Numbered from the stretch's first letter, positions 45,659 to 59,350 are shown. The stretch is 64,000 bases of DNA from Cotesia glomerata (GCF_020080835.1 NC_058162.1:19685203-19749202), one strand, 5' to 3'. Program-made: numbers and translations. The notes: generated by a model from the sequence alone, not told the origin.

Positions 45659-47870
45659 AGTCTAGAAGCTTTAAGAACTTTACTGATGACATATTTCAAA
45701 AAGAAATCTCGGTGGCATTTTGTAACTGCAAACCTGAGCTAGCCGTGCATGATCTTAATAATAGTAATAATAATGAAGTAGATATTTTTAACTATAATAT
45801 AATGGTAGATAAAATTAGCAATAGTGTTTTAGAGGTACTTGATAATATGGCACCATTTAGAGGAATATCTAGTAATTGTAAATGGGGTAACAAACCATGG
45901 ATCGATAAGGACATTATAAAATTGATTAAGGAGAGAGATAAGTTATTTAAAGTGGCTATGAGAACAAAAGTAGTTTCAGATTTAAATAAATATAAAATAT
46001 TGCGTAATCGAGTAGTCAATAGTATAAGAATTAATAAGAAACAATATTATGAAAGTAACATTAAGAATAATAAATCTAATCCCCGTATTATGTGGAAAAC
46101 CCTTAAAGGGTTTTAAACTAATAGGCGATAAAAAAAATACAAAAATTAATCTGCGTAAAATTGTAATCGATGATATTGTATTAATTGACAGTCAAATCAT
46201 AGCAAATAAGCTCAATGAGTATTTTATTGATAGTGTAGTAGCCATTGTTAATGAAATTAACAGTGATATGGCTTATGATTTGACTCTAGATAAAAATAGG
46301 TACCAACAACAAAATAAAAAATGGGAGTTATTTGACGAGATTGACATAAATATGTTAAATAAAATTATTAGTAGCTTCGATAATAAAAAAAGTTCAAAAA
46401 ATGATGTAAATGTTAAAATTTTAAAATTAATATGGAGCAGTAAATGTGATATAATTCTGTACATGATAAAAAATTCTCTTAAATTGGGCCATGTGCCATC
46501 TGAGTGGAAAATCTCGAAAATAACACCCATTCAAAAAGTCATTGGAAGCAATAAAATAGAGGATCAAAGGCCGATAAACACACTTCCCGTGTACGAGCAG
46601 GTACTTGAAGAGGTAGTTAAAATACAACTTATAAAATTTATTGATGATAACCGAATAATTAACCCTGAGCAGTCAGGTTTTCGTAAAGGTCATTCGTGTG
46701 AAACAGCACTCCAACATTCCATCATACATTGGAGAAAAAATTTAGATGAAGGCTTGTACACTGGAGTTGTGTTTGTCGACTTTGCTCGTGCATTTGAAAC
46801 GATAAATCGCAGTAAATTGTTAAATACTCTACATAATATAGGAATTCAAGGCACAGTACTAAAATGGTTTAAATCATATTTGTCTGAAAGGAAGCAAAGA
46901 GTCAAATTTCAAAATTTTTTGTCAAATGAGAGAGAGGTGAAATATGGTGTATCTCAAGGATCTAAACTAGGTCCAATATTATTTATAATCTATATTAATG
47001 AAGTTGTCGAAATATTTAAAAGGTTAGGTATAGATTGTAAGCTCTTTGCAGACGATATGATGGTATCAGTATGTGGTAATAATCTGTGTGATATTGAACG
47101 AAAATTGAACTGTGGACTAAAAGTACTTTCAGAATGGTTAAAGGATAATCAATTAAAAATAAATGTTAAAAAAACTGTATATATGGTAGTGTATGATCGA
47201 CGATTTAGTAATGTAAGAAATAAATGTAAAATACTTGTAACTAATAATCAATTAAGCTACGTACGTGAGACTAGATATCTAGGTGTCATAATTGACGACA
47301 ATTTATCATTTGAAAGTAATGCAAGACACATTAGTAGCAAGATTGCGAAAAAAATTAATGTGATAAGAAGACTAAAGTTTTTAGTTAGTAATTATGTAAA
47401 GTGTTTTATCTACAAGATTATAGTACTTCCTCATATAAATTATTGTAATACCTTAATGTTAAACTATAATGAAAAAAATTTAAATGTACTTCAAAAGTTA
47501 CAAAATAGGGGGATGCGTGCAATTTTAGGTATAAATAAATATACAAATGTAAATAAAATGTTAGAGACTCAAGACTGGTATTCGATAAGGCAAAAAATTT
47601 TTTATAATACTTGTATACTTGTGCACAAAATGAAATACAAGCTATGTCCTGATTATTTAAATAATGAAATTGAAGAAAGTAATAGTAACTATACCACTAG
47701 ACAAAAGTTAAATTTAAAGATTGCACACACAAGGACGTATACGGCTGAGGTCGATTGTATCTAAAGGATTTAAATGGTTTAACAGTTTAGATAAAGATCT
47801 GATTAATGAAAATAGAACAAAAATATTCAAAATAAGATTAAATGAGTATATTAAAAGGAATGTTGGGTAC
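45659..47870 (+). pseudogene. Reverse transcriptase of truncated non-LTR element, two frameshifts
   Basis: The first frame (to 46116) gives the linker region ahead of RT (KPWIDKDIIKLIKERDKLFK, NPRIMWKTLKG). A one-base shift in a TTTT run at about 46111-46116 moves into the main frame, which ends at 47764. RT motifs in order: PIQKVIGSNKIEDQRPIN, EQSGFRKGHSCETAL, VFVDFARAFETINR, YGVSQGSKLGPILF and the catalytic LFADDMMVSV, then a thumb region with TRYLGVIIDDNLSF. A second shift near 47725-47750 leads into IVSKGFKWFNSLDKDL, the usual C-terminal segment, ending just before the TTA tail. The catalytic residues are intact, so decay is limited to truncation and two indels. Confidence 0.85.
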
Positions 47871-47878
47871 TTTGATAA

Positions 47879-47916
<38 letters not shown>
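45659..47916 (+). mobile_element. Second non-LTR retrotransposon, 5'-truncated, (TTA)n tail
   Basis: Reverse transcriptase coding sequence joined abruptly to family A DNA at the 5' side and ending in a TTA microsatellite (about 47878-47916). Five-prime truncation and a simple-repeat 3' tail are typical of target-primed reverse transcription. The endonuclease domain is absent. It is strongly AT-biased compared with the R1-clade element at the start of the window. The RT motifs suggest the CR1/L2/Jockey side of the non-LTR tree, but the clade cannot be fixed by eye. Confidence 0.83.
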
Positions 47917-47918
<2 letters not shown>

Positions 47919-47997
47919 GAATTTTACTCGGCATTCACTCTCATTTGAAATTTATTCGGAAAATATCCAAATTCGGAGTTCTTAGACTAAAATGAAT

Positions 47998-48800
47998 TTT
48001 TATTTAACAAATTTTTTTTTGTCGGTAGAAAATAAAATTTAATTGAAAAATTAATTTCTTTTGTCAGTTAAAAAAAAAAAAAAATTAGGAAAACGGTTAA
48101 CCCTAAAGGCCATCTCTGCAACTTCCCGCTCATTTCATACTCAAACGCACAAAACTGCATTTATCACGTTTTTGAGCTCTTCGAGCTCAAAAATACAATT
48201 GATGTGTTATTTTGAGCTCTCCAAGCTCAAAGAGATATTTTTTCTATGCTTTTGAGCTCTTCGAGCTCAAAAGTCCGATAGAGGTTTAATAGAACACTAT
48301 TTTTCGAATTTTTAAATCGTAATAACTCTTGAATTAATGAACCGATTTTTACGTGGTTGGTGGCATTCAACGCAGTTTTCAAAGCCTCATATAGAACCTT
48401 TAAGTTTAAATTGATCGAACAAGGAATTTCAAAGTAATTTCCAAAAATCGATTTTAAAAATTTTTTTCGTTAACGATAACTCACGAACGAGTTAACCAAT
48501 TTTGACTGGACTAGCGGCGATTGACGTGGTTTTTCAAGGTTAAGAGCTGATTAGTTTTTACAGACGTAGTGACAATACCGTGGGGGTAGTCAGGGAAGCT
48601 TCCTGTGACCTTAAAACGTCGAGATCTAATGAAAACTCGATTTTTGCAAAACGGGATAAAAAACAATAACTTCCCGATTTTTGAAAATTTTCAATTTTCG
48701 TAGCGGGAAGTTAAAAGTTTTAGAAAATTTTTTTTTGTCGGCAGAGGAAAGAATTCAAATTGACAAAATTTTTTTTTGTCGGTAAAGAAAAATTAACAAA
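47998..48800. repeat. TTTTTTTGTCGG short repeat split by family A insertion
   Basis: Units beginning aaattttttttTGTCGG occur at about 48008-48030, 48725-48745 and 48768-48788. The first is separated from the others by the family A copy at 48085-48714; without that copy they would form a short direct-repeat array. Confidence 0.5.
48085..48714 (-). repeat. Family A element, internally deleted copy without microsatellite
   Basis: Starts ttaggaaaacggttaaccct and ends tagcgggaagttaaaa. Three GAGCTC palindromes lie at about 48173-48271. The central region with the CA tract is deleted at about 48560, joining ctgattagtttttacagacg directly to the terminal block. Confidence 0.87.
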
Positions 48801-49370
48801 CAATTCGGATTAAGAAAAATTCAATTTTTTTTTTAATTCAAACATTTTCAAAAAACTTAAAATTTTCAAAAACGAAAAATATCCAAATTACAAAAGGATG
48901 AAAACTGAAAAAATTAAAATATTGAAAATCTCCGCTCCTTTAAATATTCTACCAAATAGATTGTCATTCGTAGAGGCGTGACGTACGAATCGGTTCTATG
49001 AACTTACTAAAGCTTTCTATTGTATATCGATTTTTTATTAGTTTGAAAAAGTTTATTTATTTTAAAAATATTTTCATTCTACATAAGTGAGTAACAAATA
49101 CCTTATAAAAACTTAATCACTAATTTTTGCTTAGAAAATATTTCGGTGATCTTCTTAAATCATCTCTCGAAAAAACAGTTAAATTAAAAATGAAAAATTC
49201 AAATTAAATTATAAATATTAAATATGTATCATTTAAATAATTAATAATGATGGTAAAAAAAATAAAATTATAAATATAAAAAAAAACATCTCACAGTAGC
49301 TTGCCTAGAAGGCTAAGGAAAGAGGGACGCTGGAAGGGAAAAAGGAGTAGAGTGAGAAGGTTATTGTATA
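48801..49370. other. Non-coding stretch
   Basis: AT-rich, with A runs near 49253-49290. Nothing recognisable except the tRNA-like head that follows. Confidence 0.45.
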
Positions 49371-49446
49371 TCGGTTGCGGAGCGTTGCCGTTGGCGCATA
49401 AGATTGGGGAGCGTCAGGTGATAGGTTCGAATCCTGGGAGTTGCGA
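49371..49446 (+). other. tRNA-like sequence (degenerate tRNA or SINE head)
   Basis: A perfect box B, GGTTCGAATCC, lies at 49423-49433, and a box-A-like TGGCGCATAAGATTGG about 31 bases before. The two halves of an acceptor stem do not pair, and the spacing is too short for an intact anticodon arm. It is therefore not a functional tRNA but probably a tRNA-derived SINE or pseudogene. No target duplication was found. Confidence 0.4.
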
Positions 49447-50082
49447 TTTTTCGTCGATCATTTATTTCTACGGTATTCTTAGATTAGTTAATAACATAAG
49501 TTTAGTTAGTCATAGAATCTAATAGATATTCCGCCTCTTTCAGACCCTAGCTCGGGGAGCTCCTCGATCTTCAAAACAAGAAAAATTTCTCCGCTAAATC
49601 TTTTTTCGTATTTGAGGCACATTTAATTATTTTATTATTTTTATTATATATTATATCATTTTATTATTTTTTTTACCATTTTTCTGAAATTAAGTCGAGA
49701 AAAAAGTACGACTAAAATAGAACTTAGATTTCGACTCGGGATCACAAAGTAAAATTTAACGATTGCACAAAATAATCTAAAAATTAATTTGAACAAAAGT
49801 TTAATGCTTTTATTTATTGAAACTTAGTTTAGTATTGTTATACCAACGTACGATAGGTACGTACATCGAAAACATCGAGTTTACAACGAGAACGTGCCGG
49901 GTGGTCATAAGACGAACGACTGCACGACGACGTGTTTTTACGTAAGATAGCGATCTGTGCACGAGTTAGATCCTTTATTCCGCGCAGGCATGGATCAGTC
50001 GAGAAAGATCCAGTGCACAGGACCCAAGTATCACTGGAATTTCAACATTATCTGCTTCTTCAACATCTTTTATATAATATAT

Positions 50083-50156
<74 letters not shown>

Positions 50157-50650
50157 AATGTATATGAGTATGCGAAGAGTACTAATATAAGCATAAGTCC
50201 TATCTGTGGCACGAGGCTTCACGTGAATTATGATAAACACCGAGGCTAGGGATTTCTATGGCCTCGTGAGAGCTCGACTTGTCTGATATCCAAAAAATTC
50301 CACGGCAGCTGAACCAAAGGTGCAGCTTCGTTCTCTCATGACGTCATGACCTATATAACTAGGTTGTACGTGCTGCTAAAACGAGTCCGGAAAGTCCTCA
50401 CGAACATGTCAAATATTCTCCAGGAACCGGCAAGTCTTTTTATGGGAAGATACACGGTTACGTTTTTAAGTAAGCCAACTACTTACTATGTATGATGTGC
50501 ATAGCTTTTGATCGTTTATGGAAAACTACGATTTGTTACATATTTTCCATACTTATAATCGTTTTGGTGATATTACTTTACACAACTAATTAATTCTATT
50601 ACAATATCATAGAAGCCTTATACAGCCTTTGTTCCACTATGAATCATGGC
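49447..50650. other. Non-coding stretch with (TA)n
   Basis: Contains a (TA)n run at 50089-50154. The region 49850-50050 is less AT-rich but has no recognisable exon. Confidence 0.5.
50089..50154. repeat. (TA)n microsatellite
   Basis: Perfect alternating TA, about 33 units. Confidence 0.95.
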
Positions 50651-50652
50651 TA

Positions 50653-52322
50653 CACAGTAAAAAAATTTTCGTAAAATTTAAAATAAAATTTTGTGTAGAT
50701 GATTTTTTTACACAAAATTTATGTTAATTCTACACATACTGTTTGTATTGATAAAATCAACATAATTCTGTTTTAAAAGTAACACAAAAATATGTTAAGA
50801 CTTTCATCGGCTGATTCTCGGATTTCTACACAATTAAATGTTATCCATAACACAAATAAAGTGTTGATTTTAACATTTTCTTTGTATTACTCAGATCAGC
50901 TGTCAAATTTGTGAGTTTTATTAATAATTTAAATATATATATTTAAATAGATTTTAATTTTTGAATAAAAAATAAATTGTTTTCCATAAATACAAAGTTA
51001 AAGAACTCAATAAAGAATTCAAAATTTTTAAATAGTGATTAATTAATTTTAATCAATAGTTGCTACTTTACTACAAGTCAGTAGCAATAGATGATTATAA
51101 AATTAATGATGTATTAATTTATAATTAATAATTATTAATAAACTCGTTAATTATATATTAATGGAAAATAATTTTTTTTGTCACGCTGAATTTAAGTATT
51201 TCACGTAATAACACAAATCAAAATCCACCAAATTAAAATGACGTTGAGGCTATCACATTCACATGTCTAAATATCTTGTGTGGCATACGTGACTATGCTC
51301 GTACTCCCGAGTTCCCGCGCAAAATAAAGCGAAGCAGCGTCATAATTTAACATATCTTTGTGTAAATTCAACATATTATTTGTGTTACTCTTACTATAGA
51401 AAACATCAACACAGCCTTTATATTGAGTTGACATTTAAAAAGTGTTATTTATACTACTAACCGAATGGGAGTATTCTTTAACATAAATTTTGTGTTGGTT
51501 GGCCAGTAACATTAAAAAAGTGTAGTTTTACTGTGAATTAACACTTGAGTGTGTTAAAAAATGGATGGATTGATCAATACAAACAGTTTGTGTAGAATTA
51601 ACGTAAATTTTATGTAAAAAAATTAGGAAAACGGTTGACCCTAAAGGCCATCCTTGCAACTTCGAATTGCACCTACGAAGTTTTTGAGCTCTTCGAGCTC
51701 AAAAATACAATCTATGTTTTGTTTTGATAAGGATACCTTTTGGTAAGGATACCTTTTCTATGCGTTTGAGCTCTTTGAGCTCAAAAGTCTTATAGAAGCT
51801 TCATAGAACACTATTTTTTGAATTTTTAAACCGCAATAACTTTTGAATGAATGAACCGATTTTTACGTGGTTGGCGGTATTCTACGCAGTTTTTTAAGCC
51901 TCATAAAGAATTTCTAAGTTTCAATTGGTCGAACTAGAAAGTTCGGAGTAACTCCGAAAAAACACTTTTTTCGGTTTTCTTTCGTTCACGATATCTCTCG
52001 AACGAATCAACCGATTTTGACCGGATTGGCAGCGATCGACGTGGTTTTTAAAGGTTAAGAGCTAATTAGTTTTTGGTATCGATCGGTAATGCCGTTTAAA
52101 AGTTATTCCAAAAAAACCACTTTTAAAAAAAAATTTTTTCTCATTATTTTTGAGATTTTTAAAAATTTCTCAAAATCTATCGGTCGGAATTGGTTCAAAT
52201 TAAGAGGAAATCTAAGTTTGGCCAAGCCCTTTCGAATGGCACCAACCGCGATGAAATCGGTTCAACCGTTCAAAAGTTATAAGAGGTTTACATACTTACA
52301 CACACACACACACACGCACACA

Positions 52323-52404
<82 letters not shown>

Positions 52405-52674
52405 TACACACACACACATATACAGACATAGACACACACACATATACAGGCACACACACACATATATACAGACATAGTGACACCCTCGCGGGAATAGTCA
52501 GAGAAGCTTCCTAGGACCTCAAAACGTCGAGATCTGATGGAAACTCGATTTCCGAAAAACGGGGTAAAACCAATAACTTCCCGATTTTTGAAAATTTTCA
52601 ATTTTCTTAGCGGGAAGTTAAAAATCATCTACACAAAATTTTATGTTAAATTTTACGAAAATTTTTTTACTGTG
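50653..52674. mobile_element. TA-flanked inverted-repeat element (Tc1/mariner-type), split by family A
   Basis: Ends CACAGTAAAAAAATTTTCGT (from 50653) and its complement (to 52674) are bordered by TA at 50651-50652 and 52675-52676. The inverted arms run about 110 bases, including gtgtagatgatt and ctgtttgtattgat. Without the inserted family A copy (51623-52622) the element is about 1 kb. It has no transposase frame and many acacaaa/tgtgtt motifs inside. Its right arm is cut exactly at the stretch that is intact in the left arm. Confidence 0.8.
51623..52622 (-). mobile_element. Family A element inserted in an inverted-repeat arm
   Basis: About 1 kb from ttaggaaaacggttgaccct to cttagcgggaagttaaaa, with a CA tract at about 52301-52440. 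Comparison with the intact left arm shows the target read gtaaaaaaatcatc. The left junction keeps seven A residues and the right junction resumes with aaaaatcatc, so insertion was within or at the edge of an A run with at most a short A-only duplication. Confidence 0.88.
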
Positions 52675-52779
52675 TAATGTACATAATTAATTTGACTAAT
52701 TTTTACAGTTAAATTCAAGTCCTTGTGAATAAATCAATATCTACGGATTGATCCAGTGAAAAATATCACAAACTTATAG

Positions 52780-53190
52780 ATTTTTACGGAAACTCTCGAA
52801 ATTTTTATAAAAAAGAACTCACTAATTGACAAATCTTCTTTTTGATTAGTAAGATCAAATATCTTTAAAGAATTAATAACAATATGAACTACTATAAAAC
52901 AAAAATCATTACCAAATTATTCGGAAATAAAATCAATAATGCAATGAGTGACATACTACTCTTTAACTGCTCAAAGAAAACTACTACTATGTCAGTGAAG
53001 AATAAAGTCACTAATAAAATCAGTGATAATTCATTGACTATTTAACACAAACGGCTGCTTAATTAGTGGAGTTTAATATCTTTGACGGAATTAGGGAAAA
53101 TCTCATGGACAAATAACAAAAACCACTGGTAAATTAGTAGAATAAATTCAGTAATTGATCTTTATTATCTTTAGTGAAAATTTTATTCAT
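52780..53190 (+). repeat. Family C dispersed repeat, copy 1
   Basis: Aligns by eye with the reverse complement of 61437-61870: acggaaactctcgaaattt, tagtaagatcaaatatcttt, gcttaattagtggagtttaa, gtagaataaattcagtaatt, agtgaaaatttt. It is rich in CACTAAT/ATTAGTG motifs and has no coding frame. Confidence 0.65.
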
Positions 53191-54317
53191 TCAATAAGAC
53201 AAAATGCGATATTATAAACTGTAAATTTTTTTTTCCTCTTAAATTCAACCAATAAAATTTGCTATCAAGTACAATCCAAGTGACTTTTGAATATTTTTAT
53301 TCGTTGTTGACAGAATTTGTTACTTGAATTATCGAAAAAATAAATTAAAAATCTTTATTACAATACAAAAATTTAGGCTTTTAAGAAACTTTAAGAAACT
53401 TTTTTCAATGTAATAGTGATAATTAATCTTATCAATTCATTATAGTAACTTATTTAAGTCAATTTCATTCTATATGCCTGTTAAAAAACTTTGTGTTGAA
53501 AAATTATATAGTTGCGCTGATAATGTTAAAAAAAGACCCGATTTTTGAATCGTCTTAAAAATATTTGGCAAGTGATCGAAAAAATTAGAGTTAGTTTTAA
53601 GGTGTCTAAAATCCGAAAAATGTTTTTATATTTTTAAAAATTACAATAAATTATATTTTCATTAAAACAGGATTTTCCAAACTTTTGAATCTGTAGGACA
53701 AAAAAAAATTCAAATAAAAAATTAAAATATATCTTTTAACATGTCTAAAAAAAGAACAATTGATTCCCTTCAAGTCTTCTTTTCCATGGTTTGGATAATT
53801 CACCAACTCTTTTGTTGACGTATTGTATAAATGTCGCGTCGTCATACAACCTATATTGATTGCCGTTCTAAGGGGTGTACTTGCGTGTATGAAAGATAGG
53901 CTGCTTTATTTTACCTGTTCGTCTACGCAGTCTTGTCTACGCATGTCTCATAAAGGGCTCCTATTCCTGTTCCTTCCTTAGATCCTGTTGACTTCTATAT
54001 CCATGTTCTTCTGCGTATAATAATTTTCTCCTCTTTTTACTCATTCTACCTCTAAAGCATACTCTCTGTAGGCTTATACAACACACCGTGAGTACTAGGA
54101 ATATCGCACGCTCATACATATAATACGAGCCCTTTGGCTTACTCGATATACGCTTGCTAAGAGAGGGAAAAGTGGAGGCATACCTTAAGGGGTGGCGTTC
54201 CCACATTGCAAGGGGTGAAAATGTGCCTCGAAACGAGTAGGGTAGGGTAATTGTTTTGCCCCTCGAGCTTCCTTTTACTCTTCGTCCATCATTTCCTATC
54301 TTCAACGTCCCTTTTCA

Positions 54318-54365
<48 letters not shown>

Positions 54366-56519
54366 TCTCTTCCTTTCTTCCTCTCTCTATCCCTCACCTT
54401 TTTTTCTTTTAGCTTTCCGTTGTTTTCTATCGCTTTTACATCCTGTGACTTTTTTAACCTCAGGAGCCGAAATAAAATCAGTGAAAAAGAAGTAATACAT
54501 TAGGCAACAGAAATAAAAATGAAAAAAAAAATTACAAGTGAACTTGTTTCCTGATACAGTAATTATACTGTGAATCAGAGTGTAATGAATGAAAGACCTT
54601 GACGGAATTATATACACAGTATCTGTCAAGTGTCAAGGCCACTTTCTTTATTTTAGTATTCTTAGTGTCGCTCATTTATTTTAAAAATACTAATTCATTT
54701 AAAATACTTGGATACTTGTGTCATTAAAATGCTAAATGAATTTTAGTTTACACAATAATTGTTTTGTTAAATTATAATGTTATTTCTTAAGTGATAAATT
54801 AGAGGTAATTACAGAGGCAATTTAATTATTTCCTCGTTGTTTTGCTGTTATAAATAAAACTTTACTAGCGCATTTGCTTTAATGATCTTATTTGATATGT
54901 ATATCGAATTTTTTAATATTAAAAATATGAAACATTCGATAATTGAATAACATAAATAATTAAAAAAAATTATAACAGGACCAGAATGATTTAACGCTAC
55001 AAATTTTTGTTCAGTTAACAGAAAAGATATCCACGTAAAACCATAGGCTTTCGTATCATGCATTATGTGAATTATGAGAGTTATTAAAAAAAAAAGAGGT
55101 AAAAAAATATGAAGTTAGAACTCTACAGGATATAAAACATTGAATGCATCGGATAAATGTGATAAACTGTTTTCTTGAGATGGAAGAAGAATAGGGTGTT
55201 CACGTAGATGATTAAAAAAAATTAAATATCGGAGTCGAAAATATCTTCAGTATCTGAAAGGAAATTTTAAATTATTTAAGTAAAAAAAGTTAAGAATGGA
55301 GATAGTACGATAAAGTAGCAATTTATACGTAAGTCTAAAATACGTATAAGTATATACATGCAAGTATAGTCATTAAAATGAACCGAAGCCGAGCGGACAC
55401 TTTGGGAGAGTTGTCGAAGAAGTTTAAAAACGCGGAAAAAGTCAACCACAGCATGGTTATAGTAGAGGAACTGTAATTCTTAGAAATATATTCCATTACA
55501 GCCCCAAGAGCGGACATTTTGAGAGAATTGACTGTTGAAAAATTTTGATGAAAGTAATTTTTTTTTAAAATAGCTTCAAATTTGATTTTCAAATTGTTTT
55601 TTAAGTGATAAGTAATCTTCTCGTGCTCAATAATCACACTAAATGCCGTAAACCGGATTAAAATCAGTCAATTCCTTCAAGAAATATTGTTATCGAAAAA
55701 ATACAAAAAAAATTTTCTTTTTGCATAACTTCGGAATTCTTTCTCGAATCATTGTGCAAGTGAGAAATGATCTGTTTGTGCTCAAAAAACTTTGTTGAAT
55801 GTAGCGAGCCCAATGAAATTGGTGCTTAAAAAATTCTGATAATTAATTATTAAAGGGTTAAGTTAATTTTTTCAAAGTTAATTGGATAAAAAAGTAAATA
55901 TATTTTATATTTAAATTTCAATTTCTGAGAATTTACAAGTGACAGGCAATTACTTTTGACTTTTAAATTTTAATTTAAAATTTATTCAACATGTGATGAA
56001 AAAAATTATTAAGGAAAAAAATAATATATGATATATTAGCTCTAAAAAAAAAAAGAAAACAAAATAAAAAAACTATGCTAGATAGAGATATTATGTGCCC
56101 ATAGGGAATCTTGTTGGGTTAAAGTTTCAGGTGTTAAACAGTTTCATAAATGAGAATTTACGATGTAGCAGTACCAGCTAGCACTGGCAGTAGGCAACAT
56201 TCCTCTGAAGGAGACTTAACCTCGTGACATTCGTCAAGTTTCCCATGAATAATTCACTCTCGTACTTCCCTTTCGGTATTTTTTCGTTAAAGTAAAAGGA
56301 ATAGATAAGAGCGGAAAATGTTAAAGATCATGATAGAAATTTCTTAAGTTACGCGAGTGAGAAGAAAAATAAATTAGACCTGACATTCCATAGTATATCG
56401 AAAAGCAGGATTAAATAAAATTGATAAAACGAAAAACAGTTCAGATATTCCTACTCATTGCAAATCGAGCTAATCGATTGCAGGTTGAAGGCTTTAACTA
56501 TGAGCAGGGCCAAAGGGTT
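53191..56519. other. Non-coding stretch
   Basis: No gene supported. A (CT)n run lies at 54321-54361. Around 55590-55830 there is a very decayed family A-like segment (taaaccggattaaaatcagt, cataacttcggaattctttc). The minus frame at 53961-54305 shows no domain. Confidence 0.5.
54321..54361. repeat. (CT)n microsatellite
   Basis: CT run inside a pyrimidine-rich stretch that continues to about 54420. Confidence 0.92.
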
Positions 56520-57027
56520 CCGGCCTGACCGATTCGATCGCGGTTAGCGCCATTCGGAAGGGCTTGTCCAAACTTAGATTTTGGATATAATTTGGACCGA
56601 TTCGGACCGATAGATTTCGAGAAATCTAAAAAAAACTGTAAAAAAAAATTTTTTCAAAAGTGGTTTTTTTAGAATAACTTTCGAACGGCTTTATCGATCA
56701 ACTCCAAAAACTAATCAGCTCTTAACTTTAAAAACTGCGTCGAATGCCGCCAACCGCGTAAAAATCGGTTCATTCATTTAAAAGTTATTGCGGTTTGAAA
56801 ACTCAAAAAATAGTGTTTTATCAAACTTTTATTAGACTTCTAAGCTCGAAGAGCTCAAAAGCATAGAAATGTTATCTGTTTGAGCTCGGAGACCTCAAAA
56901 CAACACATAAACTGTATTTTTGAGCTCGAAGGGCGCTCAAAAACGGCATAAGTGCAATTTTAAGCATCCAGGAATGGAATTAGCGGGCAGTTGCAGGGAT
57001 GGCCTTCAGGGTCAACCGTTTTCCTAA
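56520..57027 (+). repeat. Family A element, 5'-truncated copy
   Basis: Begins abruptly at ggcctgaccgattcgatcg, keeps the GAGCTC palindromes and ends gcagttgcagggatggcctt then gggtcaaccgttttcctaa. No microsatellite remains. Confidence 0.86.
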
Positions 57028-57158
57028 TTTTTTCTGTATAGTTTTACTCTAAAAGTTCCTGTACTTCAAGTGCATAAGCCAATTTAATATCACGCTACAG
57101 ATGCCATAGAGGCGAGTGAGCCCGTTATACACTCTTATGGCATCCGGAATCCATTAGG

Positions 57159-57375
57159 GCCAACCGCGTAAAAATCGGTTGATTCATCTAAAAGTCATGG
57201 TAAGTTGAAAATTTTAAAAATCGTGTTGTGATAAACTTTTATCAGACTCTTGAGCTTGAAGAGCTCAAAAGCATAGAATAGCTTTCTTTTTGAGCTCGGA
57301 GATATCAAAATAACAAAAAATTTATATTTTTGAGCTCCAAGAGCTCAAAAACGTCGTATTGAATGGAGTTTTGAG
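57159..57375 (+). repeat. Family A element, internal fragment
   Basis: Contains caaccgcgtaaaaatcggtt and three GAGCTC palindromes, then stops before the usual end and passes into the 24-bp minisatellite. Confidence 0.8.
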
Positions 57376-57411
57376 CGTAGAAAGTCCCGTACAAAATTTT
57401 AGACAAATCTA

Positions 57412-57610
57412 AAAACCAAATTAAATAAAAATTTAAAGACAAAATTCAATAAAAATTTTAAGACAAAATTTAATAAAAATTTTAAGACAAAATTTAATAA
57501 AAATTTTAAGACAAAATTCAATAAAAATTTTAAGACAAGATTCAATAAAAATTTAAAGTCAAAATTCAAGACAAAATTCAATAAAAATTTTAAGACAAAA
57601 TTCAAGACAA
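57412..57610. repeat. 24-bp minisatellite
   Basis: About eight units of aaaattcaataaaaattttaagac, a few with an aagac deletion or aataaa variant. A minus-strand frame across it reads repeated FLLNFVLK, a translation artefact of a 24-base (8-codon) unit. Confidence 0.88.
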
Positions 57611-57688
57611 ATTATAAGACTAAATTTCAAGAAAAAATTTTATAACAAATTCAAAGACCAAATTCAATGAAAATTAAAAAAAAAAAAA

Positions 57689-59046
<1,358 letters not shown>

Positions 59047-59059
59047 AAATTGTCTATTG

Positions 59060-59350
59060 ACTGTCCTGGATTTTAACCCTAAAAATATCCTGATTTTTAT
59101 TCTGCATATACTGGTATAGATATTTTCCTAAATCTGAACCCTAAAAAAATACTGAGTTTCATCTTGCATTTTGGTCCCCGTATTTGTCCGAAATTCCTGG
59201 ATCTTAACCGTAGAAAAACTGTGAATTTTATTTTGCATACTGGTTTAAGTCCTGTCCTAGAGATCTTAACCCTAAAAAAATTCCTGATTGAAATATTGCA
59301 TTTTGATCTGGAAATTTTCTTTCATTTTGTACTGGATTTTAATCTAAATT
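59060..59350. repeat. Diverged tandem repeat, about four units
   Basis: Units share cttaaccctaaaaaaatcctg-like and attttgcatactgg-like blocks at about 59071, 59125, 59201 and 59261. Spacing is 53-76 bases and divergence is considerable. Confidence 0.65.

Noticed and set aside
53961..54305. 114-codon minus frame rich in Arg/Lys/Ser
   Set aside because: No domain, no start context and it overlaps pyrimidine-rich simple sequence; not convincing as an exon.
57399..57605. 68-codon minus frame with FLLNFVLK repeats
   Set aside because: Produced by a 24-base minisatellite, whose length is a multiple of three.
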